This document shows positions 1 to 7,567 of a DNA stretch of 13,770 nt, piece by piece. The notes below the pieces were generated by a model. The model searched no databases, was not told the origin of the DNA, and saw nothing but the letters and a program-made list of their open reading frames with translations. How positions within the stretch are numbered: position 1 is the first letter of the stretch; the number at the start of each line of letters is the position of its first letter. Both the position numbers and the translations under genes were made by a program. Source of the stretch: Bacteroidales bacterium (GTDB lineage: Bacteria > Bacteroidota > Bacteroidia > Bacteroidales > Azobacteroidaceae); assembly GCA_020860885.1 (NCBI GenBank), contig JAJBTS010000328.1, forward strand, positions 1-13,770, written 5' to 3'.

Positions 1-2640
1 TATATAAACAATATACGGGTATTTAACCGTATAATTCCTCAGGAAAAAGTATATCTTCACTTTGATAATACGGGTTACGTTCTCGGAGAAAGTATGTGGT
101 TTAATGCATCTGTAGTTACTACCTCTTATCATCAACCTACCCATTTGAGCAAGATATTGTATGTGGAACTCTTGAATTCAAAAGGTAAGGTTTTAGAAAC
201 AAAGAAACTTAAGGTGGAAGACGGAAGGTGTTATGGCGATTTTTATCTTTCTACGTTGAATGTCGAATATTTTCCGGGGTTTTATGAAGTTCGCGCTTAT
301 ACAAAGAATATGTTGAATTTTGGAGAAGAAGTTATTTTTTCCAGGGTCTTCCCTGTTTTTGCTGAATATAAGCCGGACAATAACTATAATAAAAATGATT
401 TGAAAGAAGATCTGGATATTTATTTGCCTACTTCAAGAAAAAAAGCCTCTAAATCAGATAAAGTGAATGTGAAATTTTATCCCGAAGGGGGCAATCTGGT
501 GAATGGTTTATCTTCTACTGTAGCCTTTAAAGCTGTCGGAGAAGATGGAGCTCCTATTCATGTAAAAGGGGAGGTCATCAATTCACGGGGAGAAATAGTT
601 AGTGCTTTCTCTGATCTTCACGCAGGCATGGGATCTTTTGCTTATACTCCTGATGGAAGTAAAAATAAAGTACAGGTAACTTTCGATCAAAAAAAATATT
701 CTTTTGATCTACCTGCCGCTTTATCTAGTGGATGTGTAATGACTGTAAATAACAATCTTAAAAATTCATTGATCGTACAAATAGAGAAAACGGAAAAGTT
801 CCCGCCGGCTGTTTTGGGATTATCCATTCTTTGCCGGGGAGAAGTTGTTTATTTTCAGGATGTGGAATTAAATTCATCCGTCTTTCAGCTTAGAATACCT
901 AAAGAAGATTTACCGTCGGGAGTTAATCAAATTGTTCTTTTCAATCAGAAAGGAGAGATTTATAGTGAACGTCTGGCTTTTATTCCTCTGAAAACGAACG
1001 AGAAGATTTTGGTAGAGGTTGCTCCTGATAAAGAGGAGTACCAACCGCTGGAAAGGGTAAATGTAAACTTGTCTGTTCCTGAAGAGCATATCTCTTCTGA
1101 AATTCATTTTTCACTGTCTATTCGTGATGCGGAAACGATAGCAGGAACAACCCATAAAGAAGACATTGCGTCTTATTTCTTACTATCTTCTGATTTGCAA
1201 GGTTATATCGAAGATCCCGTATATTATTTTGAGAATCAGGAACCTGCACGTGTGGCGGCGCTGGATTTACTGATGCTGGTGCAGGGATGGAAACGATATG
1301 AGTGGCAGTCTATGGCAGGTCTGAAAACATTTAAGTTTGATTTTGAACCGGAAAAACAATTAACCATAAAAGGTTTTATCAGCGATCCGGCCGGAAAAAA
1401 TGTAGAAGTCAAAGCTCGTTTGCAGAATGAAGACAATACGGAATTTATGGATGAATCGACTTTTACGGACGAAAAAGGATATTTTCATTTTTATCCCGAA
1501 GATTATTATGGTGAATGGTTTATTGCGATACGTAGTCCGGCTATTAATGATGCCCGGAAAAAGATTCGTTTGGATCGTTGGTTCAGTCCTTCTCCCAAAC
1601 CTTACTTTGTATCCGAATTGGATTGGGATCACGTACCGGGCAAGTTAAGTGGGCAGAAAGATTTGACTCCCAAAGAATTGATGTCCGCGAATGACAGCCT
1701 TGCCCGACTGCTGTTGCTTTCAGAAGTGGAAATTAAAGAAAATAGAGAAAAAGACCTGATATATCATGTGGGAAGAGAGATAGACCGGATGATTGATAAA
1801 GGAGAAAGTACCCCGGAATTTGTTCATGATTATTTGTCATTAAACGATGAAAATTATAAAGGTGTGTTGTATGCTGTAGCAGCAAGATATAATGTTGAAA
1901 ATGATAATCTCATAGATTTGAATACTTCGACAGATCCTACTTTTTCTTCTGATATAACATCTTTAACGGAGTCTCAGAGAAGTATCGGAGGAAATGATCC
2001 GAATGCAGTTTCCAGCACTGAATTTAGTTCTCTTTCTTATCTTCCTGTTGCTCCCAATTTTAAAGAACATTTTACGGCTCAGGAAATGAGGAACAATATA
2101 GAGATAAAAAATATCTCCGATATTGAAACGAATGGAGTATTCTTTTACAAAGAACCATTTCATGCAGTATTCTTTCATATGGATGATAATAAATGGAACA
2201 TATACTTTGAAAAACCTTTAAGAGTAGGGAAACGTAATTACGATATTGTTTTACAACAATTTACTTCAAGGAGAAAAATAGAGGAGGTAAATCAGATTAT
2301 GATTTCTCAAAAAACGAAAAGTGATAAAATTGGAAATCCGTATATACCTATCTATATTTATCCGTACCGGAATTTTCAGTTGCGCGTAATTCCCGGTACG
2401 CGGTATACTGGTTTCGACGGTTATTCCAAGCCGAAAGAGTTTTTTAGCAGTTATGAATATCGGGATGATTCTTTACCGGATACTTACGACCATAAAAGAA
2501 CGTTGTACTGGAATCCGGATGTGATCATAGATAAAACAGGTCAAACCACCATTAGCTTTTATAATAATTTAAGTTGCCGGAAACTGGATATCTCATTGGA
2601 AGGGATTACTCAGCAAGGTATTCCGATATTAAAGCAGTAA
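1..2640 (+). CDS. MG2 / alpha-2-macroglobulin-like surface protein, 5' end outside the window
   Basis: The reading frame is open from base 1, so the ATG at 94 is internal and the gene starts upstream of the window; 879 residues are visible. Just before that ATG the frame encodes EKVYLHFDNTGYVLGE (visible residues 15-30) and then runs into MWFNA, which is the usual N-terminal signature of large Bacteroidetes proteins with an MG2 (macroglobulin) domain. The middle contains beta-rich segments typical of macroglobulin and carboxypeptidase-regulatory-like folds (for example KGFISDPAGKNVEVKARL). The end has the family hallmark TLYWNPDVIIDKTGQTTISF followed by a LEGIT segment. I see no thioester motif of the GCGEQ type, so a covalent protease-trap mechanism is unlikely. 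Such proteins are normally exported and are thought to act at the cell surface, but the substrate is unknown and the signal peptide is not visible here. It converges on the CHR gene, with 28 bp between stop codons. Confidence 0.8.
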   Translation, partial: YINNIRVFNRIIPQEKVYLHFDNTGYVLGESMWFNASVVTTSYHQPTHLSKILYVELLNSKGKVLETKKLKVEDGRCYGDFYLSTLNVEYFPGFYEVRAYTKNMLNFGEEVIFSRVFPVFAEYKPDNNYNKNDLKEDLDIYLPTSRKKASKSDKVNVKFYPEGGNLVNGLSSTVAFKAVGEDGAPIHVKGEVINSRGEIVSAFSDLHAGMGSFAYTPDGSKNKVQVTFDQKKYSFDLPAALSSGCVMTVNNNLKNSLIVQIEKTEKFPPAVLGLSILCRGEVVYFQDVELNSSVFQLRIPKEDLPSGVNQIVLFNQKGEIYSERLAFIPLKTNEKILVEVAPDKEEYQPLERVNVNLSVPEEHISSEIHFSLSIRDAETIAGTTHKEDIASYFLLSSDLQGYIEDPVYYFENQEPARVAALDLLMLVQGWKRYEWQSMAGLKTFKFDFEPEKQLTIKGFISDPAGKNVEVKARLQNEDNTEFMDESTFTDEKGYFHFYPEDYYGEWFIAIRSPAINDARKKIRLDRWFSPSPKPYFVSELDWDHVPGKLSGQKDLTPKELMSANDSLARLLLLSEVEIKENREKDLIYHVGREIDRMIDKGESTPEFVHDYLSLNDENYKGVLYAVAARYNVENDNLIDLNTSTDPTFSSDITSLTESQRSIGGNDPNAVSSTEFSSLSYLPVAPNFKEHFTAQEMRNNIEIKNISDIETNGVFFYKEPFHAVFFHMDDNKWNIYFEKPLRVGKRNYDIVLQQFTSRRKIEEVNQIMISQKTKSDKIGNPYIPIYIYPYRNFQLRVIPGTRYTGFDGYSKPKEFFSSYEYRDDSLPDTYDHKRTLYWNPDVIIDKTGQTTISFYNNLSCRKLDISLEGITQQGIPILKQ

Positions 2641-2668
2641 GGCCTATATTTGAAGAGAACGCATTCAT

Positions 2669-3196
2669 TCAATAGATAAATAAGCCTGCTATCCCGGCAA
2701 GTAAAATTAATAAAATAGGATGTAGTTTAGTAAACATCGTTAAAATGAAAGCGATAACAAATATAATAATACTTTTAAAGTCAATAAAATTTTCGTTGTT
2801 CATTAAAAGAAGTGCAGCAGCTCCTACTAATCCTACGGTTGCAGGTCTTAATCCCTCGAAAGCATATTCTACATATTTATTTGCGCTGAATTTCCGATAA
2901 GAATGAGCGATGGCCAGTACCAGGATAAAAGAGGGTAGGCAAACCGCAAAAGTTGCTATAACAGATCCCAGTACATTGTTTGTAACGCTATAACCGATAT
3001 AGGTAGCTGAATTGATACCTATCGGCCCGGGCGTCATCTGTGAGATTGCCACAATGTCTGTAAATTCAGTTGCAGAGATCCATTCTCTCTTATCCACCAC
3101 TTCATGCTGAATAAGAGAAAGCATGGCGTAACCTCCTCCAAAACCGAAGAGACCAATCTTAAAATAAGTTACGAATAGTTGCCAATACAATAACAT
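2669..3196 (-). CDS. Chromate transporter (CHR) family half-protein, second of pair
   Basis: 175-residue, strongly hydrophobic membrane protein of the chromate ion transporter family (Chromate_transp domain). Visible family motifs are FGFGGGYAML near residues 17-26 and SQMTPGPIGIN near 52-62, the latter being the classic PGP form. Full-length ChrA has two such domains (about 400 residues). This is one domain, so it belongs to the short-chain CHR class, which usually works as a pair encoded by adjacent genes. Its partner lies immediately upstream with 2 bp between stop and start. Family members export chromate in exchange for or alongside other anions, but many homologues are not shown to move chromate and the physiological substrate here is open. 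It is the last gene of the T9SS run. The ATG at 3196 is the natural start, and no Shine-Dalgarno site is evident. Confidence 0.88.
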   Translation of the reverse strand: MLLYWQLFVTYFKIGLFGFGGGYAMLSLIQHEVVDKREWISATEFTDIVAISQMTPGPIGINSATYIGYSVTNNVLGSVIATFAVCLPSFILVLAIAHSYRKFSANKYVEYAFEGLRPATVGLVGAAALLLMNNENFIDFKSIIIFVIAFILTMFTKLHPILLILLAGIAGLFIY

Positions 3197-3198
3197 AG

Positions 3199-3741
3199 TT
3201 ATTTATGATTTTTAGCTAGTTTTCCATATATTATTCCTCCGATGGCTGCAATTAATACAATATATACCGGAGAGACTCCCCAATACCAAATCAGAAATGC
3301 AGAAGCCACAGGAATGATAATGGTTTTTACATTAATTCCAACCGTTTTTGCTGTAGAAAAAACAGGAACAGCTATTAATGCTACTACCGCAGGACGGATG
3401 GCATTGAACATTTTAGCTATGTATATATTGTCCTGAAAGTTCCGGAAAAACATAGCTATTAACAGCATAATAAAAAAAGAAGGTAGAATAGTGCCTAATG
3501 CAGCAACTACACTACCTATATTTCCTTTCATCCGGTAACCGGCAAAAATAGCAATATTTACGGCGAACACTCCCGGTACGGATTGAGAGATAGCGATCAT
3601 GTCAATGAAATCCTTTTGTGAGATCCAGTTTTTCTGATCTACTACTTCTTGTTGTATCAACGGTAACATTGCGTAACCTCCGCCAATTGTGAACATTCCT
3701 ATTTTGGCGAAGGTAAAAAATATCTGCCAGAACAAGTTCAT
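3199..3741 (-). CDS. Chromate transporter (CHR) family half-protein, first of pair
   Basis: 180-residue integral membrane protein, paralogous to the next gene. It shares the opening pattern (WQIFFTFAKIG, GGGYAMLPLIQQEVVD at about residues 20-35), but at the second motif it reads SQSVPGVFAVN (52-62) where its partner has the usual TPGPIGIN. The two are therefore diverged halves rather than a recent duplication. Short-chain CHR proteins are generally thought to need both partners, probably forming a heteromer in the inner membrane that matches the two-domain architecture of long ChrA. Its ATG overlaps the gldN stop in the sequence ATGA (positions 3741-3738), a strong sign of translational coupling to the T9SS gene. 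The basic tail KLAKNHK suggests a cytoplasmic C terminus. Chromate is the family label; the real anion is not shown by sequence. Confidence 0.88.
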   Translation of the reverse strand: MNLFWQIFFTFAKIGMFTIGGGYAMLPLIQQEVVDQKNWISQKDFIDMIAISQSVPGVFAVNIAIFAGYRMKGNIGSVVAALGTILPSFFIMLLIAMFFRNFQDNIYIAKMFNAIRPAVVALIAVPVFSTAKTVGINVKTIIIPVASAFLIWYWGVSPVYIVLIAAIGGIIYGKLAKNHK

Positions 3742-4778
3742 CGACGGTTTCTTCTAACACTTCTTGTCGGTGAGGTATTTTGTGGCTTAGATGTTTCTGA
3801 CTTGGATACTTTTTCTTCTTTCTGGGTGTTTCTTCTTACTACCTTTGGATTATCGTTTGTCTTTTTATTATCTTCCGTGTCGTTAACGGCTACAGAGGTA
3901 GTATCTTTTTCCGTATTGATTACCCATAGTTTTTTGTCAAACTCTTTCAATTGGTTTTCAATACTATCCTGAGCATGTTTTAAAGCTTCGGGTTCGCTAC
4001 CGACCTCCTGGGCCAGGCTTCTTCCCATTAAATTCGTTGTTTTGACTATATCTCCGGAATACATTTGTTTACGAAAATAATCGTCTATAGTATAAGTTAA
4101 TGCATTGTTGTAATTGGAAGTCATAATCATCTCACGGGAAATATAAGGACGTATTTCATCGTAAGTTACCCAGAATAAGGCGTCGCTGGTGGTGCCTCCG
4201 TAATAATAATCTTCACGAACCAATAAAGGGCATAAAGCAATAATAGAAGACTTAAAGGTTCCCGTAGCTGCATCAAAGTAATACCCTTCTTTAACCATAT
4301 ACATGGTGACTTCCGAACTGGGGATATCACTGTCGTCTACTACGAACCGGTCACCTTCTTTAGTATATAGTATCTGGTACTTTTTCAGGATATTCTCAAA
4401 ATCTATTTTTTCCTCTTCCGTAAATACTTCCCGTCCGTCAAAATAGTTATACGCTGTAATTTTACCATCCATCAATAATTTAAATAGTAAGGTGAAAAGA
4501 TTCATTCTGTTTCCGATAGGTTGAACCGGATAATACAATGCAGCGTTGTTTTCCTTTGTAAGGTCAACATAACGGTAAATTTCACGTTCCCAGACTACGT
4601 GAGCCGGAGATTTGGATTCTTCTTCATTTTTTATTTTTGCCCTTTCGGTCAGAGAGGGAAGGTTGTTCGATTCCACTTCTGAAGGACGTTGGCGGGTAGG
4701 CCTTCGGGTTTGGGCAAAAGTATCTTGTAAACAAACAAAAACCAAAACAAATACAAAGATATAATAAACCGGTTTCAT
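3738..4778 (-). CDS. gldN: T9SS periplasmic ring protein GldN/PorN
   Basis: 346-residue exported protein. Residues 1-22 form a signal peptide ending TFA before Q23. The family signature follows: VVWEREIYRYVDLTKENNAA at about residues 61-80, then LYYPV, NLFTLLFKLLMDGKITAYNY and GREVF. In the T9SS, GldN (PorN) binds GldK and forms the large periplasmic ring attached to the outer membrane, and it also contacts the GldM C terminus. The last ~45 residues are low-complexity and rich in Lys, Arg, Ser, Thr and Asn, ending SVRRNRR, and are probably disordered. There is another Arg/Pro-rich stretch just after the signal peptide. The gene starts 12 bp after gldM and its stop overlaps the start of the first CHR gene by 4 bp. 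There is one copy only, unlike the gldN/gldO pair of Flavobacterium. Confidence 0.95.
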   Translation of the reverse strand: MKPVYYIFVFVLVFVCLQDTFAQTRRPTRQRPSEVESNNLPSLTERAKIKNEEESKSPAHVVWEREIYRYVDLTKENNAALYYPVQPIGNRMNLFTLLFKLLMDGKITAYNYFDGREVFTEEEKIDFENILKKYQILYTKEGDRFVVDDSDIPSSEVTMYMVKEGYYFDAATGTFKSSIIALCPLLVREDYYYGGTTSDALFWVTYDEIRPYISREMIMTSNYNNALTYTIDDYFRKQMYSGDIVKTTNLMGRSLAQEVGSEPEALKHAQDSIENQLKEFDKKLWVINTEKDTTSVAVNDTEDNKKTNDNPKVVRRNTQKEEKVSKSETSKPQNTSPTRSVRRNRR

Positions 4779-4790
4779 ATAATAGTGACT

Positions 4791-6359
4791 TTAATTTATT
4801 ATTATTTCTAATGGAGCATTTAATATTCTTTCCAATCCGTCGGGGCCACGGGTTACAATTCCTCTGATCAGAACTGTTTTACCTCTTACCAATCCACGGA
4901 TCATGTTTTTCTGACGATCCGAAAAACGGGCGCCGTCCGATGATTCCCGAATAGTAAGACCCATAGAGTCTGTTGTGCTTAATTCAAAACGAATTACAGT
5001 AAAGGGAATATCGAGTATGCCGTCATCTATAGCTGCGCTGAGAACATTCACATTTGCTAACGCGGCTTTAGAAAGCGGTCTGCCTCCTTTAAAACGAACT
5101 TCGTTACCATTTGGATCCGTAACGTTAATGTAAGCGGTTGGATCCGGTAGTTGCCTAACCCGGAAGGTGTTTTTTGCCATTTCTTGTACACGTCCTCCTG
5201 CCATCCGTGCGCTTACCGTGATGATGGCATCGGATCCGTAATTTGGGGTTGCTTCCCAAATATCGTTTCCTTTATGAACCAATGAACCATTGGATATACT
5301 GGCAGTTACATTCTGGCTGGCTACTCCCGGAACTGCAATCCGAATTTCATTTTTAATTCCGGCATACAGCATATTCATCAATAAAGGAGCCACTGTGGCG
5401 CTCGGTTCTACAACAAAGTACTGAGAAGTAAAATCGTGCCTGCTGAAAGAACCGTCTTCTCGTGGCATCTCAATATGGCCATTTACCTGGAACGATCCCG
5501 TAGCTCCTGTTCCAGCAGTATAGTGACCGTTAGCTTCTTCAGCTAATTGTTTGCCGTTGACAAATATGCGAGGTCTTTGTGTAGAATCCTGAGCCGATAA
5601 AACAATGTCTGCCTTGTAAGGAGTACCACGCATCACCGTTTGAGATTCAGGAATAACGAACGCTTCGATTTTATTCACCCTGAAATCATCGATGTCTATA
5701 TTTTTACGAAGATCAGCCAATACTTCTCCTTCCGCATATCGGATATCATTCTGAAGCTTAGTAAGCAGAGTAACGGCTGCCGCTAAAGGCATTTGCCAGA
5801 ACATGGATTCTTCCCATGTTTGTTTGTTTTTCTTTGCCTTTTCGGAAGGTTCCGTACTTAAATTGCTCTCAATAATATTTTTAATTGAAGGATTTGTAAC
5901 TAATGATGAAACATACTGACGATAGGAATCAACTTCTGTTTTTAATCTGGATGCTTCATTTTTATTTTTTACAAACATAACTTCGTAAGCCGCATTTAAG
6001 TCGTCCGGATGCTTTAAGTCTTCCGGATTACCGTCTTTTCCGTCGGCTTGTTGTACAATTTTCTCTTTAAGAGTTTGAGTATAGTTATATAAAGAATCTG
6101 TTTTTGCTTTTAATTGAGCTGCATTTTCATACCACACCTGAGTTTTTTCCGGATTATTTTTATAAGAAGATTCTAGATCTCCGAAAATACGGTCATTGTG
6201 TTCAGAGGAAACTTTTACAGATCGAAGCAAACTGTCTTCCACCAAGGCAAAGCCATCCAACACTTCGGAAGAAACATTGAGAGCAAGCATCGCAATGAAA
6301 ACCAGATACATCAGGTTTATCATTTTTTGCCGTGGAGAATTCGGATTGTTTGAAGCCAT
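4791..6359 (-). CDS. gldM: T9SS motor protein GldM/PorM
   Basis: 522 residues, the usual GldM length. The N terminus has a short cytoplasmic segment with the conserved basic PRQK (residues 9-12), then a single transmembrane helix MINLMYLVFIAMLALN (about 13-28) followed by the conserved SSEVLDGF. The remainder is periplasmic: a helical domain to about residue 220 rich in Lys and Glu, then beta-rich domains to the end (for example RGTPYKADIVLSAQD near 245-259). GldM dimers sit inside a GldL pentamer in the inner membrane. The Arg before the helix (residue 10) corresponds to the residue that in Flavobacterium GldM pairs with the GldL glutamate. The complex couples proton flow to secretion and gliding, and the C-terminal domains reach the GldK-GldN ring. 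The ATG at 6359 follows a 38-bp AT-rich gap after gldL. The gene is intact. Confidence 0.97.
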   Translation of the reverse strand: MASNNPNSPRQKMINLMYLVFIAMLALNVSSEVLDGFALVEDSLLRSVKVSSEHNDRIFGDLESSYKNNPEKTQVWYENAAQLKAKTDSLYNYTQTLKEKIVQQADGKDGNPEDLKHPDDLNAAYEVMFVKNKNEASRLKTEVDSYRQYVSSLVTNPSIKNIIESNLSTEPSEKAKKNKQTWEESMFWQMPLAAAVTLLTKLQNDIRYAEGEVLADLRKNIDIDDFRVNKIEAFVIPESQTVMRGTPYKADIVLSAQDSTQRPRIFVNGKQLAEEANGHYTAGTGATGSFQVNGHIEMPREDGSFSRHDFTSQYFVVEPSATVAPLLMNMLYAGIKNEIRIAVPGVASQNVTASISNGSLVHKGNDIWEATPNYGSDAIITVSARMAGGRVQEMAKNTFRVRQLPDPTAYINVTDPNGNEVRFKGGRPLSKAALANVNVLSAAIDDGILDIPFTVIRFELSTTDSMGLTIRESSDGARFSDRQKNMIRGLVRGKTVLIRGIVTRGPDGLERILNAPLEIIIN

Positions 6360-6366
6360 CTTATAA

Positions 6367-6387
6367 AATTAAGAATTAAGAATTAAA
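6367..6387 (-). repeat. Three tandem 7-nt units in the gldL-gldM gap
   Basis: On the plus strand two exact copies of AATTAAG (6367-6373, 6374-6380) are followed by AATTAAA (6381-6387). They sit 7 bp upstream of the gldM start, in the region that would act as its ribosome-binding leader. The perfect 7-nt periodicity is visible directly; any effect on gldM translation is inference. Confidence 0.6.
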
Positions 6388-6397
6388 AAATTGAAGA

Positions 6398-7522
6398 TTA
6401 CACATTGGGTGTTTGTTGAGATCCGGGATTTTGCGGATTGGGATTGTAGTTTCCTGCCGGAGGATATCCCGGAGTTGCATACATGTTCACGGTCATAGCA
6501 TTTAATAACCGGCTGTATACTCCGTTTAGCTGTTGAAGCTGGTGAGCCATCCTTTCCGTCTCTGTACGGAATACAGAGCTATCTACAATAGATCCTTCAT
6601 ATAAATCTCTTATCCGCATCAAACCGGAATTGATCTTTTCAATAGCATCGATTTGTGAGCTGATACTCTTCAATTGTATTTCATAAATGGTATTTAATCC
6701 CTGTATATTCCGGTTGAGATTCTCCATCTGCTGTACATAACCTCTCGAGGAAAGGCTTATACCGTCTGAATTATCAGTAATACTCTTATAAGAATTCAGT
6801 AGAATATCGGAAACATCTGTAAGATTATTTGTTACCACACTAAACTTCTTCATGTCTTCAGACATGGCGCTTACCTGATCCAGATACTCCTGAGTTGCTT
6901 CTGTCATTTCAGCCATTTTCCCTAACTGATCTGCCGCTGCAGCCATTTTTTTGATGCTGGCAGTAAGAGCGTTGGTGTCTTCTTCGGAAATATTTACGGC
7001 ATTGGGAATACCAAAAGATTGTCTTATTTCTCCGGCAGACATATTTTCGACAGCTTCACTAGCATTTTTGGGAGATCCTGTTCCGCCATTGCCCACAAAA
7101 CCTCCGCCGAAGTTAACTCCTCCGACTATAACGGATCCTCCGCCGGAATTTCCTTTTTCAGAAGCAGTTGCTGATGTGGAACCTTCACCTGCTCCTCCTA
7201 TAATAACAGATCCACCGTTTCCATTCCCGTTTTTGAAGTCAGGACGATCGCTTTCTTCTCCTGTGTCTAATACAGGGAATACCCGGTCCCATTGATATTC
7301 TTTGGAAGGACGGTCAAAAGCAGAAATGAGAAATACAAAAAATTCCGTAACCATACCTACAGTCAGGAGAAATGTACCTCCTGGCCAGTGATTTAATTTT
7401 GCTAAAGCTCCTATGATAACAATCGCAGCTCCTATACTATAGAAAGCCTGGAAAAACCTTTTACCTGTATCTCCGGATAAAAACTTTTCTATAAAGTTTT
7501 TGTATCTTCTTCTAATTCCCAT
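6398..7522 (-). CDS. gldL: T9SS motor protein GldL/PorL with extended Gly-rich linker
   Basis: 374 residues, longer than Flavobacterium GldL (about 215) and PorL (about 310). Two transmembrane helices are visible at about residues 26-41 and 50-68, with the conserved GALAKLNHWPGG between them. Lys42 and Glu60 (in GMVTEFFVF) occupy the positions of the conserved charged residues of the family, the Glu being the one implicated in proton-driven rotation. Residues about 91-155 form a Gly/Ser/Asn-rich low-complexity linker carrying a repeated GGSVI(I/V)GG motif. Residues about 155-345 are predicted helical or coiled-coil (heptad-like, rich in Met, Gln, Asn and Leu), and the end is Pro/Asn-rich. GldL pentamers surround the GldM helices in the inner membrane. 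The gene lies between gldK (45 bp) and gldM (38 bp), and the ATG at 7522 precedes the family-typical N terminus. Confidence 0.94.
   Translation of the reverse strand: MGIRRRYKNFIEKFLSGDTGKRFFQAFYSIGAAIVIIGALAKLNHWPGGTFLLTVGMVTEFFVFLISAFDRPSKEYQWDRVFPVLDTGEESDRPDFKNGNGNGGSVIIGGAGEGSTSATASEKGNSGGGSVIVGGVNFGGGFVGNGGTGSPKNASEAVENMSAGEIRQSFGIPNAVNISEEDTNALTASIKKMAAAADQLGKMAEMTEATQEYLDQVSAMSEDMKKFSVVTNNLTDVSDILLNSYKSITDNSDGISLSSRGYVQQMENLNRNIQGLNTIYEIQLKSISSQIDAIEKINSGLMRIRDLYEGSIVDSSVFRTETERMAHQLQQLNGVYSRLLNAMTVNMYATPGYPPAGNYNPNPQNPGSQQTPNV
7118..7216 (-). repeat. Duplicated GGSVI(I/V)GG coding repeat inside gldL
   Basis: Two octapeptide units, residues 103-110 (GGSVIIGG, bases 7193-7216) and 128-135 (GGSVIVGG, bases 7118-7141), are encoded by 24-nt stretches identical at 19 positions and spaced 75 bp apart, in frame. 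This looks like an old internal duplication that built up the linker between the membrane helices and the cytoplasmic helical region. Confidence 0.65.
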
Positions 7523-7567
7523 TGTATATTCTATTTATCTGACTTATTATTTATTATCAATTATCTC

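Noticed and set aside
2641..2668. Terminator between the convergent MG2 and CHR genes
   Set aside because: The 28-bp gap contains no stem-loop with a T tract on either strand.
6951..7295. Plus-strand 114-codon open frame rich in Pro, antisense to gldL
   Set aside because: It mirrors the Gly-rich linker codons of gldL (GGN read backward gives NCC, Pro/Ser/Thr) and has no start context or family pattern.
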